NCBI GenBank assembly: GCA_903832075.1
Contig: CAILAF010000611.1
Location: forward strand, 1-6,813
Source of the DNA: an uncultured Chitinophagaceae bacterium
GTDB lineage: Bacteria; Bacteroidota; Bacteroidia; Chitinophagales; Chitinophagaceae
Reading direction: 5' to 3'
DNA: 6,813 nucleotides
Shown here: positions 1 through 6,681 of the stretch, piece by piece
Numbering within the stretch: the first letter of the stretch is position 1
Layout of the letters: every line of letters begins with the position of its first letter
Translations under genes and position numbers: made by a program
The notes under the pieces: generated by a model
The model's database searches: none
Told to the model about the DNA's origin: nothing
The model's input: only the letters and a program-made list of their open reading frames with translations

Positions 1-63
1 CAATGTTGTTTTAAATTTTATATTTCATTAAACCTTTTATTATCTTACAGTCAATAACCCATT

Positions 64-555
64 ATGCTTACACAACAACTAACCCAACCCGTTTATCGTG
101 TTGTTAGCAAACACGGATTTGGCGAAATAAGAGAAGATGAAGCTTCTTTGGCCAAAGCATTCTTTGCGTTACAAAATTTTTCTTCAGGTGATATACTTGC
201 AGAATTTAGCGGCGCCGCTATTTTAAAACAACCAACGTATTTAACCGTGCAAATAAGCGAAGATGAACATATACATCTTAAGCCTGAATTTTTGCAATAC
301 ATTAATCATAGTTGCGAGCCGAATGTTTTGTTCAATACCAGTACCATGCAATTAGAATGTTTGCAACCTATAAATATTGGCGATGAGCTGTGTTTCTTTT
401 ATCCTGCAACAGAATGGGATATGGCTCAACCTTTTGAATGTTTATGCGGAACAAAAAGTTGCGTAAAGCAAATACAAGGTGCAGCGCATCTTTCAAAAGA
501 AACGCTTGCTAAATACAAGCTTACAGATTTTATACAACGAATGCTAAATAAGTAG
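64..555 (+). CDS. Stand-alone SET-domain protein, putative protein-lysine N-methyltransferase
   Basis: A 163-residue protein that is little more than one SET domain with its post-SET zinc motif. SET enzymes transfer methyl groups from S-adenosylmethionine to lysine side chains. Seen directly: the NHSCEPN motif (residues 81-87), which forms part of the SAM pocket; the GDEL..FY strand (106-113) with the expected catalytic Tyr113; the segment EWDMAQPF (117-124); and a CxCGxxxC post-SET cluster (Cys126, Cys128, Cys133). In known SET structures these three cysteines bind zinc together with the Cys of NHSC, here Cys84. The N-terminal GxG is not in its usual place: by alignment with the downstream fusion protein, residues 30-32 are AKA, while a GFG occurs about 12 residues earlier (18-20). 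The protein lacks a signal peptide or membrane segment, so it should be cytoplasmic. The ATG at 64 is the first good start; no Shine-Dalgarno is visible. It lies 11 bases before the next gene, probably first in an operon. The target is unknown. The family call is firm; the activity is inferred. Confidence 0.88.
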   Translation: MLTQQLTQPVYRVVSKHGFGEIREDEASLAKAFFALQNFSSGDILAEFSGAAILKQPTYLTVQISEDEHIHLKPEFLQYINHSCEPNVLFNTSTMQLECLQPINIGDELCFFYPATEWDMAQPFECLCGTKSCVKQIQGAAHLSKETLAKYKLTDFIQRMLNK

Positions 556-566
556 TTAGAACCATT

Positions 567-1703
567 ATGCCTTCTTTACAAGAAATAAAAGTTTGGGTAT
601 TGGCTCCTTCCCTTATTACAAATGATACCAATATTGATTATTATTACGACTTCTCTCAAAGTATTGAAGAATACAAAAAAGTTTTTGCTGAATTAAACAT
701 TGAATGGCAATGGCAGCCCGTTACTATTAATGATTATAAAATAGTGATTGATGATATTGCAAATAATCTTTCATCAATTAATAAAATTCCGGTAATTTTT
801 AATTTATGTGATGGCGATGAAATAAACGGAACACCTGGCGTTTCTGTTATTCAATATTTAAAAGAAAAAAATTTATTGTTCACCGGTTCTGATGAATACT
901 TCTATAATATTACTACATCAAAAGTGCCCATGAAAAAAGCTTTTGATAAATATAAAGTTGCAACGCCTGCTTGGGTAGCTATAAAAAATAGAAATGAAAA
1001 TGTTGATGATATATTTGAACAATTAGGAACGCCAATTATAGTTAAGCCTGCAGTTAGCGGTGGTAGTATGGGTGTTGGTGTAAAAAACGTTGTTCATACA
1101 CTTGATGAATTGAAAACACTTATACAGCAAATGTTTGATGGCTATCGCGGATGGCAATTAACGGTTGATGGAATCATTGCAGAACAGTTTATTGATGGTC
1201 CGGAGTTTACAACTTTAATTGTTGGGTCTTATAATAATGAAGAAGATGCATTAATCTATTCTCCGGTTGAAAGAGTGTTTCACGAATCTCTTCCGGCAAC
1301 GGAAAAATTTTTATCGTTTGATCGTTTGTGGGAAATATATGATGAAGAATCTCCAATGCCAAACGATGAAAATTTTTATAATTATACATCGCCCGATATT
1401 AAACTACATGACGAAATCATGCAATTAAGTTGGGATGCATATTATGCAACAAGGGGAATGGGTTATACAAGAGTTGACATCAGAATGGATAAACATACCA
1501 ATAAAATGTATGTGCTTGAGGTTAATGCACAATGCGGATTAAGTGAAGATGAAAATTTTACTTCTATTGGCGCTATATTAAGATTAAGCAATAAAAGTTT
1601 CGTTGATTTGATTAAAGGAATTATAGTGGATACATTGCAAAAAAGTAAACAAACAAAATATAAAAGCATCAAACGCCATAAAGAAAAAAGAAGTGCTGCT
1701 TAA
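567..1703 (+). CDS. ATP-grasp ligase of the D-Ala-D-Ala ligase superfamily (substrate unknown)
   Basis: A 378-residue soluble ATP-grasp enzyme. The family activates a carboxylate as an acyl phosphate with ATP and joins it to an amine. Seen: an N-terminal domain with the FNLCDGD segment (78-84) and FTGSD (105-109), matching the region before the ATP-grasp fold in Ddl-like proteins; the ATP-binding strand and glycine-rich loop IIVKPAVSGGSMGV (157-170, Lys160); the EQFIDGPEFT strand (206-215); and the Mg/phosphate site Arg302, Asp304, Glu318, Asn320 in TRVDIRM and LEVN. The canonical Ddl NTxPGMT substrate loop is replaced by NAQCGLS (320-326), and the HGxxGEDG motif is not conserved, so automatic naming as D-alanine-D-alanine ligase would be unsafe. 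The last 20 residues are strongly basic (nine Lys/Arg between 359 and 375). Its KQTKYK (361-366) aligns with KQKKYK in the next gene product, just where that protein's SET domain begins. The start at 567 follows the upstream stop by 11 bases without a Shine-Dalgarno sequence. Likely co-transcribed with both neighbours. Confidence 0.88.
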   Translation: MPSLQEIKVWVLAPSLITNDTNIDYYYDFSQSIEEYKKVFAELNIEWQWQPVTINDYKIVIDDIANNLSSINKIPVIFNLCDGDEINGTPGVSVIQYLKEKNLLFTGSDEYFYNITTSKVPMKKAFDKYKVATPAWVAIKNRNENVDDIFEQLGTPIIVKPAVSGGSMGVGVKNVVHTLDELKTLIQQMFDGYRGWQLTVDGIIAEQFIDGPEFTTLIVGSYNNEEDALIYSPVERVFHESLPATEKFLSFDRLWEIYDEESPMPNDENFYNYTSPDIKLHDEIMQLSWDAYYATRGMGYTRVDIRMDKHTNKMYVLEVNAQCGLSEDENFTSIGAILRLSNKSFVDLIKGIIVDTLQKSKQTKYKSIKRHKEKRSAA

Positions 1704-1724
1704 TGTTGTTGTGAAAACCACTCC

Positions 1725-3149
1725 ATGAAAATTTGTGTACTGCAACCAGACTATTCAACCTCGTCGGTGGATTATCAATATTATGATCCGCCAAGAGATT
1801 TATCCGTTTTATTACCAGATCACGAAGTGCACAATGTTTTCTTAAATAAACTTACCACTTACAAACAATTAAAAGATTTGCGCAATAAAGACTATGATGT
1901 ATTTGTAAATTTATGCGAAGGTTATTTAGAATGGGAAGTGCCCTCTATTGATGTAATTTATACTTTTGAAATATTAGGATTACCACACACGGGACCATCG
2001 ACATTATTATACGATCCTCCGAAAGAGTTAATGAAATATGTTGCCTATTGCGAAGGTGTAAAAACACCATCTTATCAAATCATCAAAAACATTAACGAGC
2101 TTTCTTCAGTAATAGAGAAAATAAATTTTCCTTTATTTATTAAACCAGCGAAAGCCGGTGATAGCTTGGGTATTGACGAACACTCATTGGTAAATTCGAA
2201 AGAAGAATTAATTGAAAAATCTTCTTCGCTTATTAATGAATATGATGAATTATTAGTAGAAGAATATATTGACGGCAGAGAATTCACTGTTTTGGTTGCA
2301 GCAAATGCGGATGGAAAAACTTGTACCGCATTTCAACCAATTGAATTTATTTTTCCAAAAGAAAATCATTTTAAAACTTATGCATTAAAAACATCGGAAC
2401 TTCATCCCGATGCTAATATTCCTGTTAAAGAAAAAAATATAAGCGAACAATTACAACAAGCTGCACAAAAAATCTTTACCGCGTTTAATGGCGTTGGTTA
2501 TGCAAGATTAGATTTTAGAATGAACAATAAAAATGAATTGTTTTTTTTAGAAATTAATTTTACCTGTTCTGTTTTTTATAAAGACGGATATGAAGGAAGT
2601 GCCGATTATATTTTAAAATTTGATGGCATTGGGCAAAAAGGATTTTTAGAACATATTATTGCAGAAGGAATAGCTCGACACCGGCGCAAACAAAAAAAAT
2701 ATAAAGTTCGCGGCAACGCTATTGCCGGTTACGGAATTTATGCAACACAAAATTTTGAATGTGGTGATATTATTTTTAAAGGAGAGGAACTGGCACAGCG
2801 CCTTGTTACAAAAAAATATGTCGAAAAAAATTGGACTGAAGAAGAAAAAGAAACTTTTCGCAGATATGCATATCCAATTAGTAACGAAGTTTTTATTTTA
2901 TGGGATAACGATCCTTCAGAATGGGCTCCGCAAAATCATTCTTGTAACGCCAATACCCATTATATTGGTTTAAATGTTGTTGCGCTAAAGAAAATAAATT
3001 GTGGTGAAGAGTTAACATTAGACTATACTTCTTTTTTAAGTAACGATATGGAGCCGTTCGATTGTCATTGTGGCGCCACTAATTGTAAAGGACTAATTAA
3101 AGGAAGCATTAACAATACCATCACAGATCGGCTGCTTTCTTCAAAATAA
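1725..3149 (+). CDS. Fusion protein: N-terminal ATP-grasp ligase plus C-terminal SET methyltransferase domain
   Basis: A 474-residue two-domain enzyme. Residues 1 to about 320 form a Ddl-superfamily ATP-grasp ligase: VNLCEG (61-66), LPHTGPS (86-92), a DPPKELMKY segment (97-105), the ATP-binding strand FIKPAKAGDSLGI (138-150, Lys140), EEYIDGREFTV (179-189), and the metal site Arg261, Asp263, Glu276, Asn278. The Ddl substrate loop NTxPGMT is replaced by NFTCSVF (278-284). A basic linker (about 318-329) leads into a SET domain: GYGIYA (335-340, SAM-binding GxG), NHSCNAN (404-410), EELTLDY (428-434, catalytic Tyr434), and post-SET Cys447, Cys449, Cys454, with Cys407 as probable fourth zinc ligand. 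All key residues of both domains are present, so both may be active. The reading frame is continuous through several A and T homopolymers, so the fusion does not look like a frameshift artefact. It starts 21 bases after the other ATP-grasp gene. Inference: ligation and lysine methylation act on one substrate or on each other's product. The substrate is unknown. Confidence 0.9.
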   Translation: MKICVLQPDYSTSSVDYQYYDPPRDLSVLLPDHEVHNVFLNKLTTYKQLKDLRNKDYDVFVNLCEGYLEWEVPSIDVIYTFEILGLPHTGPSTLLYDPPKELMKYVAYCEGVKTPSYQIIKNINELSSVIEKINFPLFIKPAKAGDSLGIDEHSLVNSKEELIEKSSSLINEYDELLVEEYIDGREFTVLVAANADGKTCTAFQPIEFIFPKENHFKTYALKTSELHPDANIPVKEKNISEQLQQAAQKIFTAFNGVGYARLDFRMNNKNELFFLEINFTCSVFYKDGYEGSADYILKFDGIGQKGFLEHIIAEGIARHRRKQKKYKVRGNAIAGYGIYATQNFECGDIIFKGEELAQRLVTKKYVEKNWTEEEKETFRRYAYPISNEVFILWDNDPSEWAPQNHSCNANTHYIGLNVVALKKINCGEELTLDYTSFLSNDMEPFDCHCGATNCKGLIKGSINNTITDRLLSSK

Positions 3150-3221
3150 TTTTTCTGCTTTTTTATTTTTTATTTTTTTTGTGGGATGTATCATTTCTTT
3201 GCATAGATAATATCATTCACT
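3150..3221 (+). other. T-rich 72-base spacer, possible transcription boundary
   Basis: This is the longest gap between the + strand genes. It begins with a run of T tracts (3150-3180). An imperfect 9-bp stem with one G-U pair and a 24-base loop (3100-3108 with 3133-3141) lies just before it, inside the end of the fusion gene. That could be a weak intrinsic terminator, but the loop is long and the T tract starts 8 bases after the stem. Further on, TTTCTTTG (3194-3201) resembles the Bacteroidota -7 element TAnnTTTG with one mismatch. The nearest upstream TTTG (3178-3181) is too close to act as the usual -33 element. The spacer may therefore separate two transcription units, but neither signal is convincing alone. 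Confidence 0.25.
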
Positions 3222-4106
3222 ATGTCGCGATTTTCGGTATTAAAAAAAATAATTATCAAGCATAAGTACCGATTAATACTTACTTATACTTTGTTTAGTG
3301 TTGAAATGATTGGTCTTTTATTGCGTCCGTTTTTTTTAGGCAAAGCAGTGGATGATTTATTAGAAGGAAGTTATAAGGGGCTTATTTATTTAGCCATAAC
3401 TCATTTGGTCTGGTTGGTTGCCGGCACCATCCGCCAAATGTATGATACGAGAACTTACTCATCTATTTATACAACATTGGTTACTGGATTATTGTCAAGA
3501 AAATATAATAATGCTGATGTTTCAAAACTAAGCGCACACAGCACTTTGGCAAGAGAGTTCATTGATTTTTTAGAATTTGATTTAAACTATGTTGTTGAAG
3601 CAGCATATAATTTAATTGGTTCGTTGGTGATGCTGTTTTTTTATGAAAAGATTGTTGTGGTGATTTGTTTAATTGCTTTAATTCCGGTTCTCATCATCAG
3701 TTATTATTACGGAAAAAAAATGAAGCGTTTAAATAAAATGAAAAATGATGAACTCGAAAATCAGGTGGCAACAATTTCTACGCGTAACATAAAAAAAATA
3801 AACTTGCACTATTCCAACCTCCGTAAATGGCAAATAAAAATTCATGATAAAGAAGCCTGGAATTTTGGAATGATGGAATTAATAGTACTTTCTGTAATTG
3901 TTATTTCTCTTTTGTTTACCACTTCCAAAACTTGGGATGAAGGTTTTTTGGCGGGCGATATCATTGGTATTTACAATTACATTTTAAAGTTTGTGGGTGG
4001 CTTAGATACCATTCCATATACAGTTCAGCGATTTAGTTCTTTAAAAGATATTACCCGAAGAATTGAATTAGAAGGCGAATACTTTAATAGTGCTATTGAA
4101 AAATAA
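3222..4106 (+). CDS. ABC-exporter-type six-helix membrane protein lacking an ATPase domain
   Basis: A 294-residue integral membrane protein that matches the transmembrane half of an ABC exporter. Hydrophobic segments are seen at about residues 17-37, 53-70, 128-146, 147-163, 217-234 and 240-262, which is the six-helix pattern of that fold. The first helix ends in RPFFLGKAVDDLL (35-47), like the conserved exporter stretch where helix 1 leads into the first extracellular loop. The protein ends soon after the last helix with no Walker A, signature or Walker B motif. Neither does the window contain a separate ABC ATPase; the next gene is a DNA helicase. Stand-alone proteins of this kind are known (annotated as ABC transporter six-transmembrane domain proteins), so this is probably the natural length rather than a truncation. 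It either recruits an ATPase encoded elsewhere or does something other than ATP-driven transport. The ATG at 3222 gives a short charged N-terminus before helix 1. Substrate unknown. Confidence 0.82.
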   Translation: MSRFSVLKKIIIKHKYRLILTYTLFSVEMIGLLLRPFFLGKAVDDLLEGSYKGLIYLAITHLVWLVAGTIRQMYDTRTYSSIYTTLVTGLLSRKYNNADVSKLSAHSTLAREFIDFLEFDLNYVVEAAYNLIGSLVMLFFYEKIVVVICLIALIPVLIISYYYGKKMKRLNKMKNDELENQVATISTRNIKKINLHYSNLRKWQIKIHDKEAWNFGMMELIVLSVIVISLLFTTSKTWDEGFLAGDIIGIYNYILKFVGGLDTIPYTVQRFSSLKDITRRIELEGEYFNSAIEK

Positions 4107-4139
4107 TTTCTCTTGGCTCGTGCTTTATTGAAACAAAAA

Positions 4140-6647
4140 ATGGTTACTGATACTTCAAATATTAATTTTCAACTCGCTTCCGATTTTATTCAATACACCA
4201 ATCGTTCTGTTTTTCTTACAGGCAAAGCAGGAACAGGTAAAACAACTTTTTTAAAATACATCAAACAACATAGCCATAAACAAGCAGCGGTTGTAGCACC
4301 AACTGGTGTGGCCGCTATTAATGCAGGTGGTGCAACTATTCATTCTTTTTTTCAATTACCATTTACACCTTTCATTCCCGAAACCAAAGGATTTGGAAAA
4401 GACGAATCCATAAACGATAAACATAGTTTAATGGGTCGTCTTCGTTTGAACAATGAAAGAAGAAAAGTAATTCAGCAACTCGAACTATTAATAATTGATG
4501 AAATAAGTATGGTTCGTTGTGATGTGTTGGATGCGATCGATACTGTTTTAAAAACAGTTCGTCATCGGCATACTGAACCATTTGGCGGTGTGCAGGTTTT
4601 ATTGATTGGCGATATATATCAATTACCTCCCGTTGTTCCTGACAACGAATGGCAAATATTATCACAACATTACAGAAGCCCATATTTTTTTGATAGTAGA
4701 GTGATGGAAACACAGCCACCCGCTTACGTTGAATTAAATAAAATTTACAGGCAAAGCGATGAAAAATTTATTGATATTTTAAATCAGGTTCGCAATAATG
4801 AAATGGATGAAGCCGGAATGAAAATCTTGCACAGCAGATATTTGCCTTCCTTCGTTTCAAATAAAGAAGATGGTTATATTAATCTTACCACACATAATTA
4901 TAAAGCAGATAATACCAATGCAATTGAATTAAATAATTTAAAAGGAAAATTATTTTCATTCAAAGCAATGATAGACGGTGATTTTAATGAGAAGGCATAT
5001 CCCGCCGATGAAACATTGCAATTAAAAGTTGGCGCACAAGTAATGTTCATTAAAAATGATCTGGATAAAAGCAAAAAATATTTTAATGGAAAAATCGGTG
5101 TGATAGATAAAATAGAAGATGATTCCATTTTTGTACAATGCAAAAATGAAACTGATTTAATTGAAGTAAAAAAAGATGTTTGGAAAAATGTTCGATACAC
5201 GGTTAATAAACAAACGCAACAAGTTGATGAAGATGAGATTGGTTCGTTTACACAATATCCATTGCGTTTGGCTTGGTCTATCACCATACACAAAAGTCAG
5301 GGTTTAACTTTTGAGAAAGCTGTAATCGATGCCGGACAAGCCTTTGCGTCGGGTCAAGTTTATGTTGCATTAAGCCGCTGTACCTCTTTGGAAGGAATGG
5401 TTTTATTAAGTCGTATCACATCTGCAAGTTTACATACCGATCAAAGGATTTTAATTTTTTCAAAAAATAATAACGCCTCAGAATTGCCTGCAACATTGTT
5501 GGCAGATAAATATCATTATCAAACAACATTGCTTTCGTTGCTGTTTGATTTTTCATCTTCTCAAAAAATATTCAGCGATGTTCTTCGTGGTGTCGAAGAA
5601 CATATTGATTCATTTAATGAAGAAACAATTCCTTGGTTACAACAAACAGAAGAGAAAATAAATGCATTACAGGAAATTGGTAAAAAATTTCAATCGCAAT
5701 TAATACAAATCTTCAAGCAGGAAATTTTACCGGAACAAAATTTATTATTGCAGGAAAGAATTAAAAAGGCTGTTGTTTATTTTAATGAACAAATACAATC
5801 GTTATTAAAGTACTTGCGGTCTTCTCCATCCATTACAGATAGCAAACAATATGCAATGGCATATAATGAAGATCTGAAAGAATTATTTACAACATTGGCA
5901 CAACGGGCACATACCATAAACGCTTGCAAAGAAGGATTTAATGTTGCGGTTTATCATGAACATAAAAATAATTTTGTGTTGCCTTCTTTTACTGTGAATG
6001 CTTATGCTGGCGCTGTTTATAAAAAGAATGATAGTCCACACCCCATACTGCATAAGGAATTGCGCTTGTTGAGAGATAAAATTTGTAACGAAGCTGATAT
6101 TCCCATTTATATTGTTGCAGGCACCAAAACAATAGATGAGATGGCGCAATATCTTCCGCAAACTTTAGATGAGTTGGAAAAAATAAATGGTTTTGGAAAA
6201 GCAAAAATTAAAAAATTTGGTCAGGAGTTTTTAGATGTGATTTTGAGATATTCTAAGTTCAATAATTTATCATCTCATATCGATGAAAAAATTCCGAAAA
6301 AAGAACGCAAAGAAAAAACAACAAACAAAGCACCAAAGGTTGATACAAAATTGTTGAGTTTTAATTTATACAAAGACGGCAAATCAATTGAAGATATTGC
6401 TACAGAAAGAAATTTAACAACACAAACTATCGAGTCGCATCTGGCACATTATGTTTCGCTTGGTGAAATTAAAATTGAAGAACTCGTAAGTAGAGAAAAA
6501 ATTATTTTGATCGAGCCTGCATTAGAAAATTTTAACGGCTTAAGTATTACAACACTGAAAAATAAATTAGACAACAGTATTAGTTTCGGAGAAATAAAAT
6601 TAGTGTTGGCGTGGAAAGAATTCGAAAAAAACAAAGTCGCTGATTAA
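4140..6647 (+). CDS. Pif1/RecD-like superfamily 1 DNA helicase with HRDC and C-terminal helix-turn-helix domains
   Basis: An 835-residue helicase expected to unwind DNA 5' to 3' in replication or repair. With ATG 4140 as residue 1, motifs in order are: Walker A GKAGTGKT (28-35), motif Ia APTGVAA (53-59), Walker B IIDEIS (118-123), motif III GDIYQLPP (157-164), motif V with IHKSQG (383-388), and motif VI VALSRC (409-414). After the helicase core comes a charged, helical, probably coiled-coil stretch (about 480-560), then an HRDC domain (about 635-704, with LDELEKINGFGKAKIKKFG), a Lys-rich linker, and a helix-turn-helix domain (about 738-785) like that at the C-terminus of some RecQ-type proteins. 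HRDC and this helix-turn-helix are DNA-binding modules. The start was chosen at ATG 4140, ten residues before the conserved FQLASDFI. An in-frame TTG at 4113 would add nine residues, but non-ATG initiation is less likely here and the motifs do not need it. The gene begins 33 bases after the membrane protein gene. All helicase motifs are intact. Confidence 0.92.
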   Translation: MVTDTSNINFQLASDFIQYTNRSVFLTGKAGTGKTTFLKYIKQHSHKQAAVVAPTGVAAINAGGATIHSFFQLPFTPFIPETKGFGKDESINDKHSLMGRLRLNNERRKVIQQLELLIIDEISMVRCDVLDAIDTVLKTVRHRHTEPFGGVQVLLIGDIYQLPPVVPDNEWQILSQHYRSPYFFDSRVMETQPPAYVELNKIYRQSDEKFIDILNQVRNNEMDEAGMKILHSRYLPSFVSNKEDGYINLTTHNYKADNTNAIELNNLKGKLFSFKAMIDGDFNEKAYPADETLQLKVGAQVMFIKNDLDKSKKYFNGKIGVIDKIEDDSIFVQCKNETDLIEVKKDVWKNVRYTVNKQTQQVDEDEIGSFTQYPLRLAWSITIHKSQGLTFEKAVIDAGQAFASGQVYVALSRCTSLEGMVLLSRITSASLHTDQRILIFSKNNNASELPATLLADKYHYQTTLLSLLFDFSSSQKIFSDVLRGVEEHIDSFNEETIPWLQQTEEKINALQEIGKKFQSQLIQIFKQEILPEQNLLLQERIKKAVVYFNEQIQSLLKYLRSSPSITDSKQYAMAYNEDLKELFTTLAQRAHTINACKEGFNVAVYHEHKNNFVLPSFTVNAYAGAVYKKNDSPHPILHKELRLLRDKICNEADIPIYIVAGTKTIDEMAQYLPQTLDELEKINGFGKAKIKKFGQEFLDVILRYSKFNNLSSHIDEKIPKKERKEKTTNKAPKVDTKLLSFNLYKDGKSIEDIATERNLTTQTIESHLAHYVSLGEIKIEELVSREKIILIEPALENFNGLSITTLKNKLDNSISFGEIKLVLAWKEFEKNKVAD

Positions 6648-6665
6648 ATAATTAATCCGCGACTT
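6634..6665 (-). terminator. Intrinsic terminator of the convergent - strand gene, overlapping the helicase stop
   Basis: A near-perfect inverted repeat: AAGTCGC (6634-6640) and GATTAA (6642-6647) pair with TTAATC (6652-6657) and GCGACTT (6659-6665). This gives 13 pairs with one T/C mismatch and a 4-base loop ATAA. Read on the - strand, the hairpin begins 16 bases after the stop codon of the guanylyltransferase gene and is followed by TGTTTTTTTCG, the classic U-run of a Rho-independent terminator. Read on the + strand, the hairpin is followed by an A-rich run and has no U-tract, so it is at best a weak terminator for the helicase. Its left arm contains the last helicase codons and the TAA. Confidence 0.8.
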
Positions 6666-6681
6666 AATAAAAAAATTATTT

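Noticed and set aside
19..26. TATATTTC as a -7 element for the first gene
   Set aside because: It fits TAnnTTTG in all but one position, but the expected -33 element would fall at or beyond the left edge, and such matches are common in AT-rich DNA.
58..70. Shared CCATTATGC around the starts of genes 1 and 2 (58-67 and 562-571) as a regulatory repeat
   Set aside because: The match is too short, is centred on the start codon, and is not repeated at the third gene; it is probably chance or a general start context.
567..1703. Naming this gene ddl (D-alanine-D-alanine ligase for peptidoglycan)
   Set aside because: Only the ATP-grasp catalytic core matches. The HGxxGEDG and NTxPGMT substrate motifs are replaced, and a second such gene fused to SET lies beside it, which points to a different product.
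2722..2973. An 83-codon open frame in another phase over the start of the fused SET domain, which could suggest a frameshift
   Set aside because: The main frame carries all SET motifs without interruption from the linker to the post-SET cysteines. The other frame gives low-complexity residues with no domain.
4113..4139. TTG start that would extend the helicase by nine residues
   Set aside because: The ATG at 4140 leaves ten residues before the first conserved helicase segment, and neither start has a Shine-Dalgarno sequence. The nine extra codons show no conserved feature, so ATG is preferred, though TTG cannot be excluded.
4372..4719. Long - strand open frames within the helicase (also 4898-5293 and 5883-6161)
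   Set aside because: They lie opposite conserved helicase motifs, show no recognisable domain, and are expected by chance in antisense of AT-rich coding DNA.
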